From assembly GCA_046154125.1 (NCBI GenBank), contig JBJXEJ010000167.1, positions 27,452 through 91,451 of the forward strand: a DNA stretch of 64,000 bases, given 5' to 3'. Origin of the DNA: PBB1 sp046154125. GTDB taxonomy: Bacteria; Pseudomonadota; Gammaproteobacteria; Burkholderiales; Burkholderiaceae_C. Made by a program: the position numbers and the translations under genes. A model generated the notes under the pieces. It was not told the origin of the DNA, ran no database searches, and saw nothing but the letters and a program-made list of their open reading frames with translations. Positions 7,716 to 14,514 of the stretch are shown piece by piece. Position 1 is the first letter of the stretch; every line of letters starts with the position of its first letter.

Positions 7716-9884
7716 TCAGCCGCGTTGCCAGGCGAGGAACCGCTCGACCCATCCCAGCACGCGCTGCGGCGCGTGGGCTCGCTTCCACGCTCCGGCCGCG
7801 TACTTGTTCGCCTCGGCCAGCGTCGGGTAGGTGTGGACCGTGCCGAGAATCTTGTCGAGTCCCAGGCCGTGCTTCATCGCCAGCACGTACTCGGCGAGCA
7901 GGTCGCCGGCGTGCGCGCCGACGATCGTCACGCCGAGAATCCTGTCCTTGCCCGGCACCGTCAGCACCTTGACGAATCCCTGTGGGGTGCCGTCGGCAAT
8001 CGCGCGGTCGAGGTCGTCGAGCAGGTAACGCGTGACCTCGACCGCGATGCCCTGCGTGGCGGCCTCGGCCTCCGACAGTCCGACGCGCGCCACTTCGGGG
8101 TCGGTGAAGGTCGCCCACGGGATCACCGAATAGTCGACACGGAAGCGCTTGAAGCGGCCGAACAGCGCGTTCACCGCCGCATACCAGGCCTGGTGCGCCG
8201 CGACGTGCGTCAGCTGGTACGGCCCGGCCACGTCGCCGACCGCGTAGATGTTGGGGTAGAGCGTTTCCAGCCAGGCGTTGGTCGCGATGGTCTTCCTTTC
8301 CGTCAGCGGGATGCCCAGTTCCTCCAGCCCGTAGCCCTCGACACGCGGGCTGCGGCCGACCGCACACAGCAGCTGGTCGAAGGCCACTGCGCGCTCCACG
8401 CTGCCATGCCTGACGATCAGCCGGCGTTCGCCGTCGACGTTTTCGACCCGCAGCGCTTCGTGACCGGTCAGCAACTCCACGCCGTCGTCGCGCCGGGCCT
8501 GCGCGACGAGCGCCGACGCGTCCGCGTCTTCGCGGCCCAGCACCCGCGGCGCCATCTCGACCTGGGTGACCTGGGAGCCCAGCCGCGCAAAGCTCTGCGC
8601 CAGTTCGCAGCCGATCGGCCCGCCGCCCAGCACCAGCAGGCGACGCGGCAGTTCGGTCAGCCCCCACAGCGTGTCGCTGGTCAGGAAGCCGGCTTCCTGC
8701 AGGCCCGGGATCGGCGGCACGAACGGGCTGGCGCCGGCGGCGATCACGATGCTGCGCGTGGTCAGCGTCTGCGTCGTGCCATCGGAACGGGTCAGCTCGA
8801 CGCTCCACGGCGAGGTGATGCGCGCGTGTCCCTGCACCACGTCGACGCCGAGCGTGGTGTAACGCTCGATGGAATCGTGCGGCTGGATGTCGCGAATCAC
8901 GCGCTGCACCCGCGCCATCACGGCCGCGAAATCGACGCGGCCGCTGGCGTCGTGGATGCCCAGCGCCGAGGCCTGGCGGATCTCGTGCGCCAGCTTGGCC
9001 GACCGGATCAGCGCCTTGCTCGGCACGCAGCCGAAATTGAGGCAATCGCCGCCCATCCGGTGGCCTTCGACCAGCGTCACCCGGGCCTTGACTGCGGCGG
9101 CGATGTAGGCCGTGACCAGCCCGCCCGCGCCGGCTCCGATCACCACCAGATTGCGGTCGAAGCGCTTCGGTCGCGGCCATCGGGCGTAGACCTTTCTACG
9201 CTGCAGCGCACCGATCACGTACTTGGCGACGAGGGGGAACACGCCCAGCAACGCGAAGCTCAGCAGCAGCGGTGGCGACAGCACATCGGCCAGACGCGAA
9301 ATGCCTGCGAGCTGCGTGCCGGCGTTCACGTAGACAGCCGTGCCGCACAGCATGCCGAGCTGGCTGACCCCGTAGAAGCGCGTCGCGGTGATCGGCGTCA
9401 GGCCGACCAGCAGATTGACCAGGAAGAACGGAAAGACCGGCACCAGGCGCAGTGTCAGCAAGTACCAGGCTCCGTCGCGCCGCATGCCCTCGTTGACTGG
9501 GGCGAGCCGCGAGCCGAAGCGCGCCTGCACGGTGTCGCGCAGCAGGTAACGGGCGGCCAGGAAGGCCAGCGTCGCGCCGATGCTGGACGCGAACGACACC
9601 AGCACCAGGCCGAGCCCCAGGCCGAAGACGGCGCCGGCCGCCAGCGTCATCACCGCCGCACCGGGCAGCGACAGTGCGGCCACGGCGACATACAGCGCGA
9701 AGAAGCCGCCGGCGAAGGCCGCAGGCGATTGCTGGTACCGCGCGACCAGCGCGTCACGGCTGCCCTTCAGCGCTTCGAGCGTCAGCAGGCTGCCGAGATC
9801 GAAGTGCCGGTACAGCATGGCGGCGAGCCCCACCGCCAGCGCGAACGCGGCCCACAGCCAGCGCTGGCGCCTCGCCATGATCAC
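7716..9884 (-). CDS. Fused TVP38/DedA-type membrane domain and FAD-dependent dihydrolipoamide/mercuric-reductase-like oxidoreductase
   Basis: The protein has 722 residues in two modules. Residues 1-235 form a TVP38/TMEM64 (SNARE-associated, DedA-like) membrane domain with several hydrophobic helices. Residues 245-722 form a class I pyridine-nucleotide-disulfide oxidoreductase with VIGAGAGG for FAD, the redox-active GGDCLNFGCVPSK, a second Rossmann motif (VLGGGPIGCE), AVGDVAGPY, and a C-terminal dimerisation domain with the HTYPTLAE segment expected near the catalytic His. The start is GTG at 9884 (overlapping the ArsS stop) or ATG at 9878. The fusion puts a disulfide-type reductase at the inner membrane. 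The substrate could be a lipoyl- or thiol-bound compound or a metal(loid), and is not determined by sequence. It lies in the coupled operon between the ArsS-type gene and the two glycosyltransferases. Confidence 0.88.
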   Translation of the reverse strand: MIMARRQRWLWAAFALAVGLAAMLYRHFDLGSLLTLEALKGSRDALVARYQQSPAAFAGGFFALYVAVAALSLPGAAVMTLAAGAVFGLGLGLVLVSFASSIGATLAFLAARYLLRDTVQARFGSRLAPVNEGMRRDGAWYLLTLRLVPVFPFFLVNLLVGLTPITATRFYGVSQLGMLCGTAVYVNAGTQLAGISRLADVLSPPLLLSFALLGVFPLVAKYVIGALQRRKVYARWPRPKRFDRNLVVIGAGAGGLVTAYIAAAVKARVTLVEGHRMGGDCLNFGCVPSKALIRSAKLAHEIRQASALGIHDASGRVDFAAVMARVQRVIRDIQPHDSIERYTTLGVDVVQGHARITSPWSVELTRSDGTTQTLTTRSIVIAAGASPFVPPIPGLQEAGFLTSDTLWGLTELPRRLLVLGGGPIGCELAQSFARLGSQVTQVEMAPRVLGREDADASALVAQARRDDGVELLTGHEALRVENVDGERRLIVRHGSVERAVAFDQLLCAVGRSPRVEGYGLEELGIPLTERKTIATNAWLETLYPNIYAVGDVAGPYQLTHVAAHQAWYAAVNALFGRFKRFRVDYSVIPWATFTDPEVARVGLSEAEAATQGIAVEVTRYLLDDLDRAIADGTPQGFVKVLTVPGKDRILGVTIVGAHAGDLLAEYVLAMKHGLGLDKILGTVHTYPTLAEANKYAAGAWKRAHAPQRVLGWVERFLAWQRG

Positions 9885-10855
9885 GGAGAGCGTGCCTCGA
9901 GCGCGCCGCCGCAGCTGCTGCCCTGGCCGGCAGTGCAGCCGTAGCAGTGATCGGCGACGCGGATGTCCTCGTCGACCGGGCTGTGCTCCAGCAGGTCGCG
10001 CACGTGCGCCCGCACGCGGCCGTTCAGCCGCGCCGGCAGGCCGAGCATCTGGTTGAAGTCGCAGTCGTACAGATCACCCTGCCAGTCGACGCTGACCAGT
10101 GACTGGCACATCACCGTGGCCAGGTTGTCGGCCTGGAACGCGCCCTTGAGAAGTTGAAGGTAGGTCTCGAACTGCCCCTTCGACACCAGCATGCTGCCGA
10201 ATCGCTGGATCGGCATGTTGGTCAGCGCGAAGAGGTGGTTGAAGCGGATGCCGAAATGGGCTTCGAGCTCGCGCTTGTAGTCGTCCTCCAGCGCGCCCTG
10301 AGGCGGTGGCAGTACCGGCCCCTGCGGGTTGTAGACGAGGTTCAGCGTCAACGTGCTGCCCGGCTGCGCATAGCCCAGCGCGTTGAAGCGCTGCAACGCG
10401 GCGATGCTCTTGTCGAACACGCCGACGCCGCGTTGCCGATCGACGTTGGTGACCGAATAGCACGGCAGCGATGCCACCACTTCGACCTGCTGTCCGGCCA
10501 GGAATTCGGCCAGGTCTTCCTGCCCGGGCTCGAACAGGATCGTCAGGTTGCAGCGGTCGATCACCCGCACGCCCATCGATCGCGCGGCCTGCACCAGCCG
10601 GCGGAACTGCGGATTCAGCTCGGGTGCGCCGCCGGTCAGGTCGATCGTCTGGATGCGGCGCTGCTTGACGATCGCCAGCACCAGGTCCGCGGTGTCGGCG
10701 TCCATCTCCTCGGTGCGCGTCGGCCCGGCGTTCACGTGGCAGTGCAGGCAGCTCTGGTTGCAGCGGTACCCGAGGTTGACCTGCAGCGTGTCGATCGAGC
10801 GACGACGCAGCGGCGGGAAGTCGGTTCGGGCGAGCAGCGGAAAGGTCGGGTGCAT
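9881..10855 (-). CDS. arsS: ArsS-type radical SAM protein (arsenosugar biosynthesis family)
   Basis: This 324-residue radical SAM protein has the cluster motif CNQSCLHC near residue 32 and the SAM-binding DLTGGAPE segment. Its C-terminal domain is typical of the family, including CYGCTAGQGSSCGG. Known family members act with ArsM to put the 5'-deoxyadenosyl group on methylated arsenic; some homologues are selenoproteins. All likely redox positions here are Cys codons, and no in-frame TGA is read. It is the first gene of a tightly coupled run whose next start overlaps its stop. No arsM is found in the window, so the substrate may come from elsewhere in the genome or may not be arsenic. Confidence 0.88.
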   Translation of the reverse strand: MHPTFPLLARTDFPPLRRRSIDTLQVNLGYRCNQSCLHCHVNAGPTRTEEMDADTADLVLAIVKQRRIQTIDLTGGAPELNPQFRRLVQAARSMGVRVIDRCNLTILFEPGQEDLAEFLAGQQVEVVASLPCYSVTNVDRQRGVGVFDKSIAALQRFNALGYAQPGSTLTLNLVYNPQGPVLPPPQGALEDDYKRELEAHFGIRFNHLFALTNMPIQRFGSMLVSKGQFETYLQLLKGAFQADNLATVMCQSLVSVDWQGDLYDCDFNQMLGLPARLNGRVRAHVRDLLEHSPVDEDIRVADHCYGCTAGQGSSCGGALEARSP

Positions 10856-10883
10856 GGGCCTGTGCCTGAGAACGAAACGGTGG

Positions 10884-11180
10884 CTATCTGGCCGCGCCTT
10901 GCGCGATGCGCATGGCTTCCTGCCTCAGTTGCATCGACTTCTGATCGATGGCGTCCAGTTTGGCGCTGGGCTCTTTCACCTTCGACCTGGCTTTGAGGTA
11001 CTCCGCCTGCTCGGTCATGCCGTTGCACTCCGGTATGCCGGTGTCTCCCTGCTTCGCCTTCATGTGGTCCACGCATTTCTGCAGGGTCTGATTCATGTGG
11101 TTGCCCGCCGCAGCCGCTTCGTCGACGGAATCGCAGGCAGACAGGAACAACGCAAGCGCGATGACGAAGAGACTTTTCAT
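10884..11180 (-). CDS. Small hypothetical lipoprotein
   Basis: This 98-residue protein has a short lipoprotein signal peptide ending in the lipobox LSAC, so the mature form begins at the Cys of residue 16 and is lipid-anchored. The mature part is hydrophilic and rich in Lys, Gln and Ala, with two further Cys (in KCVDH and PECNG) that may form a disulfide. I recognise no family. It ends 28 bases before the ArsS-type gene on the same strand and may be cotranscribed with it, although it need not belong to the pathway. No strong ribosome-binding site is visible. Confidence 0.65.
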   Translation of the reverse strand: MKSLFVIALALFLSACDSVDEAAAAGNHMNQTLQKCVDHMKAKQGDTGIPECNGMTEQAEYLKARSKVKEPSAKLDAIDQKSMQLRQEAMRIAQGAAR

Positions 11181-11249
11181 GACGGCATGGGCTCGGTTGA
11201 GGGCAGGCTGGATTGTGGCGAACGCCGCCGGGCGATCGACTCGCGGGGC

Positions 11250-12005
11250 TTACAGCCGCACGCTGGCCCGGCCGATGCCATCGAACGCCACGTCGATCTC
11301 GTCACCGGGCTGCGCCTGCAACAACCCGCACCAGCTGCCGGTCGTCACCACGCTCCCGGCAGAAAGCACCGCCCCGTTACGGGTGGCGTGACGCAGCCAG
11401 GCTGGCACCCCGAAGACCGGATCCGACAACGGGTGGGAGCCACGGAACGTGCGTTCGGCTTGCACGCCGATGCGCACCCGGCAGGCCTGCGTCGGCCACG
11501 TGCGCGCCGCATCGAATTCGACCCAGTCACCGAGGACCAGGGCGCCGTGCGACAACATGTCGGCCAGCTGCGCCAGCGCGGGCGCCTGCGGGCCCTCGGC
11601 CCAGCGCGAGTCGACGATCTCGATGGACACGCACATGGCATCGATCAAGTCACGCGCGCCAGCCAGGTCGAGCTGCGCCGCGAGTGCCGCATCCACCGGT
11701 TCGCGCAGGCGCAACGCCACCTCGGCCTCGACGCCGCCCCGCGCGCAGGGCCAGTCACCTGCTTGCGCCGGACTGCTCCACACGCCGGCTGGCGGCAAGG
11801 GGGCGTGAGAAAGGACGGTGTTTCGCGAAGGGCCGCCCAACTTCCAGTACCGGGGCGTGGCGTTGCCGAACCAGCCGAGCTCGAGGGCCACTCGTTCCTG
11901 CGTCGCGTAGGCGGCATTCGTGTCTGCCAGTGTGGGTGCTGGTCGTGCTCGATGGTCCTGTCGAGCCTGGATCAAGCGTGAAACGGCGATGTCGATGTCT
12001 GTCAT
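11250..12005 (-). CDS. 2-keto-4-pentenoate hydratase/decarboxylase (FAH superfamily)
   Basis: This 251-residue protein resembles the MhpD/DmpH-type hydratases and decarboxylases of the fumarylacetoacetate hydrolase superfamily. The segments ARGGVEAEVALRL, CVSIEIVDSRW and VTTGSWCG correspond to metal-binding and active-site regions of these enzymes. The usual role is hydration of 2-hydroxypentadienoate or decarboxylation of 4-oxalocrotonate in aromatic ring meta-cleavage, but no other meta-pathway gene is nearby, so the substrate is open. It is the most upstream gene of the minus-strand run that continues with the lipoprotein (69 bases on) and the ArsS-type gene, and it diverges from creA. Confidence 0.78.
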   Translation of the reverse strand: MTDIDIAVSRLIQARQDHRARPAPTLADTNAAYATQERVALELGWFGNATPRYWKLGGPSRNTVLSHAPLPPAGVWSSPAQAGDWPCARGGVEAEVALRLREPVDAALAAQLDLAGARDLIDAMCVSIEIVDSRWAEGPQAPALAQLADMLSHGALVLGDWVEFDAARTWPTQACRVRIGVQAERTFRGSHPLSDPVFGVPAWLRHATRNGAVLSAGSVVTTGSWCGLLQAQPGDEIDVAFDGIGRASVRL

Positions 12006-12115
12006 GGCGGTGGAAGCCGGTGGTGGCGCGCGGCTGCGGACCGTACGCGTGCATCATCGCAGCGTGCAGACCCCGGTGCGGGGATCAACCGAGACTCGTC
12101 ACGAAAGGACCCCTG

Positions 12116-12580
12116 ATGCGACGCTTCGTTCCACTTCTTGCGCTGGCCGTCTGCGCTGCAGCGCAGGCCGAGACCATCGGCTCGGTCGACACGGTGTTCA
12201 AGTTCATCGGACCGGACCACAAGATCGTGGTCGAGGCCTACGACGACCCGAAAGTCAGCGGTGTGACGTGCTACCTGTCGCGCGCCAAGACTGGCGGGAT
12301 CAAGGGGGCGCTCGGTCTGGCTGAGGACAAGTCCGAGGCATCGATCGCCTGCCGGCAGGTCGGCCCGATCTCCATTCCGAAGGCACTGCCCGAAAAGGAA
12401 GAGATCTTCAACGAGCGAATCAGCCTGGTGTTCAAGAAGCTGCGCATCGTGCGCATGGTCGACCCGAAGCGCAATGCGCTCGTGTACCTGACCTATTCCG
12501 ACCGGCTGATCGAGGGGTCCCCTCAGAACTCGGTCACGGTCGTTCCTGTCGACCGAGCCGCGATCATTCCTGTGAAGTGA
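12116..12580 (+). CDS. creA: CreA family periplasmic protein
   Basis: This 154-residue secreted protein has a signal peptide of about 18 residues (cleavage after the AQA motif), followed by the CreA family core, including GSVDTVFKF, KVSGVTCYLSRAKTGG and CRQVGPI. Two conserved Cys in the mature part may form a disulfide. The function of CreA is not known. The reading frame is open far upstream, but the ATG at 12116 is preceded by GAAAGGA and begins the signal peptide, so it is the real start. The 3' end overlaps the convergent PEP-CTERM gene by 17 bases. Confidence 0.88.
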   Translation: MRRFVPLLALAVCAAAQAETIGSVDTVFKFIGPDHKIVVEAYDDPKVSGVTCYLSRAKTGGIKGALGLAEDKSEASIACRQVGPISIPKALPEKEEIFNERISLVFKKLRIVRMVDPKRNALVYLTYSDRLIEGSPQNSVTVVPVDRAAIIPVK

Positions 12581-13241
12581 TCGGCGCTCCGGAGCGGTCC
12601 CTCATGCGTTGCGGTGCGCGCAACCGCTTCCGGGTCGCGAAGCCGGCTGCAGCCAACCCTGCCAGTGCCAGTGCCATGGTTCCGGGTTCGGGAACGGCTC
12701 TCGAGATGCGGACTCCGGCGTCGGCTGCCGTGAACTCGATCTTGTCCAGAGACCCGCCGTAGCTGTCACTGAATCCAATGGCGTTGAATCGCAGATCGCC
12801 CAGACCGTCGAAGTTGACGAGGCTGGTGTAGTGCTGCCAGAGGTGATTGCTGCCAGGATTTCCGGTGTCGAGCAGCACGCTTCCCAGGTCGATTCCGTCC
12901 AGGGAGAACGAGAGTCCGTTTGTCTGCGTGCCGGTTCCCGGCCGCGCCGAATACCAGAAGCTCAGCAAGTACTCGCCAGCGAGTCCGCTCAAGGTCTGCG
13001 TCATCGAGCTGTTGCCGTAGGAATCGAGTTCCACGAAGTTCTTCCCGTCGAGCGCGGTGCCGGCGATGTTGTCGCGCAACTCGATTCCGGAGCCGATGCC
13101 TGTCCAGCCGGGCAGCGATTTGTAGACACCCCAGGTTCCTGCAGCTTGAGGAGTCGCCTCGAAGCTGCCGTTGGTCACGAGGTTCGCAGCCGCCGGGAAG
13201 AACGGCAATGAAATCAGCGCGGCAATGAGCAGTTTCTTCAT
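12564..13241 (-). CDS. PEP-CTERM sorting-domain secreted protein
   Basis: This 225-residue protein has an N-terminal signal peptide (MKKLLIAALISLPFFPAAA), a beta-rich domain opening with LVTNGSFE, and a C-terminal VPEPGTMALALAGLAAAGF segment followed by basic residues. That is the PEP-CTERM signal recognised by an exosortase, suggesting export and attachment to or release into exopolysaccharide. The domain resembles DUF642-like carbohydrate-associated modules, which is a weak match. An unusual tail of about 15 residues continues beyond the basic cluster, and its last codons overlap the end of creA on the other strand. No exosortase is in the window, so it must be encoded elsewhere. Confidence 0.85.
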   Translation of the reverse strand: MKKLLIAALISLPFFPAAANLVTNGSFEATPQAAGTWGVYKSLPGWTGIGSGIELRDNIAGTALDGKNFVELDSYGNSSMTQTLSGLAGEYLLSFWYSARPGTGTQTNGLSFSLDGIDLGSVLLDTGNPGSNHLWQHYTSLVNFDGLGDLRFNAIGFSDSYGGSLDKIEFTAADAGVRISRAVPEPGTMALALAGLAAAGFATRKRLRAPQRMRDRSGAPITSQE

Positions 13242-13516
13242 GGTTGGTGAGGATGTCCGGATGGTTCGTGGGGCGCGTTTTCAACAGTGATAGGGGATGG
13301 TCGCCTGTCTGCTGCCTGCCATGGCGTCCATCGCACTTGCCTGTGGGCGGCCACGTGACTTCCTCCACGCGTCCAGCGGCCGTGAGTTGTTTTTTGAGCG
13401 CAGGCCGAGCCCGTTCCTGCTCCGGATCGTTGCAACCGGTCGTCGGTATTGGCGGGGGAAATCGCCGAGGCCCACTCCAGGATGGATCTGAACGCCGCTT
13501 CGAGAAGCAGGGCGGT

Positions 13517-14278
13517 CTAGACCAAAGGCATTGGCCTGCCTGATGATGCGGAGAGGTCACGCAAACGCTGATGCGCACTGTCATCCCATGCGACGGGCAA
13601 CTGGTTCCTGGCCTGCAGGTAGTGGTGGGTGAACACGTCGAGGTAGGCCTCCAGCGTTTGTTCGGCAGCCTGCTCGCCCGCGAGATTCAGGCACAGGGCG
13701 GCCACCTCGCTGGTGCAGAAGTGGTCGTCGCGGCGGGAGCGTCGCAGCTTGTATCGCGACAGCTGGTCCGGCTTCAGGCTGAGCACTGGAAGGTGGTCGA
13801 GGTACGGGCTCTTGCGGAACATCTTGCGTGCCTCGGACCAGGTGGCGTCGAACAGGATGAACAGCGGGCGCTTGAGGGGTTCACCACAGGGGACGTCCGT
13901 CAACTCGACGCTGTGCACCACGCGCTCGGGCTCGACGTACTCCGCAGGAAACACCACATAGGGCTGCCATTGCGGATCGCTCAGCAGGATCAGCAACCCG
14001 GGGTCTGTTTCGGTGCGCGCCCAGCTGAAGGCAAAGGTGTCGGCCACGACATCGGCGATCAGCCAGCCCGTGTTGGTCGGCTTGAGCGGCTCGATATCGG
14101 CCATCAGCAGGCACACCCCCGACCGCGTAGGCACCGCCGGGCGCAATGCGCACATGCAGTGGCTGGGCAGCAGCCGGCAGCCTGCACACCGCTCGCGCTT
14201 GAAACCGCCGCGCGCGAGAAAGGGTTTGGCACTGCGCGCCAGGCGGGCGGTGCGCAGGCGGGAGACGGCGTGGAGCAT
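13517..14278 (-). CDS. DTW-domain tRNA-uridine aminocarboxypropyltransferase
   Basis: This 253-residue protein has a DTW-domain core. The family motif appears here as DATW (within FDATWSEARKM), followed by PYLDHLPVLSL. A Cys-rich N-terminal segment (CAGCRLLPSHCMC) is probably a zinc knuckle. Members such as TapT transfer the 3-amino-3-carboxypropyl group of SAM to uridine 47 of tRNA to form acp3U. The start at 14278 (MLHAVSRL) was chosen because the longer reading frame upstream lacks family similarity; the ribosome-binding site is weak, so the start is uncertain. It stands alone on the minus strand, downstream of the beta-propeller/PKD gene and separated from it by a strong hairpin. Confidence 0.8.
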   Translation of the reverse strand: MLHAVSRLRTARLARSAKPFLARGGFKRERCAGCRLLPSHCMCALRPAVPTRSGVCLLMADIEPLKPTNTGWLIADVVADTFAFSWARTETDPGLLILLSDPQWQPYVVFPAEYVEPERVVHSVELTDVPCGEPLKRPLFILFDATWSEARKMFRKSPYLDHLPVLSLKPDQLSRYKLRRSRRDDHFCTSEVAALCLNLAGEQAAEQTLEAYLDVFTHHYLQARNQLPVAWDDSAHQRLRDLSASSGRPMPLV

Positions 14279-14393
14279 GGGGTGTCTCGAGGAGCGGGCG
14301 CCGCGACGCCACTGGGGTTTCGTGGCACATCCATGCCGACATCGGCGGCTTGTCGTCAAGGGCCAAACTAGCCGGTTTCAGTCGGCTGACGAA

Positions 14394-14426
14394 CTCCGCC
14401 CGCGAACCGGTCGTTCGCGGGCGGAG
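14394..14426 (-). terminator. Perfect 14-bp hairpin downstream of the propeller/PKD gene
   Basis: Two perfect 14-base arms (14394-14407 and 14413-14426) surround a five-base loop, forming a very GC-rich hairpin about 90 bases past the stop of the beta-propeller/PKD gene. On the minus strand the arm is followed only by TTCG, so a classical U-tract is missing. It may stop or stabilise the transcript, or act together with Rho. Confidence 0.5.
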
Positions 14427-14514
14427 ATGGTAGCTCGGTCCTGGCTGGCGTGCGGCGGTTCGCCCAGGTCTTCTCTCAGAGCTGGGCCGAGCGCAGCTAG
14501 ACGCGGCACCCCCT

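Noticed and set aside
7458..9944. An 828-residue open frame on the plus strand
   Set aside because: It lies antisense to the TVP38-FAD fusion, is rich in Arg, His, Gln and Asp with no family motif, and is a typical shadow in high-GC DNA.
11213..12115. N-terminal extension of the creA frame
   Set aside because: The extension is antisense to the hydratase gene; creA has a proper signal peptide and ribosome-binding site at 12116.
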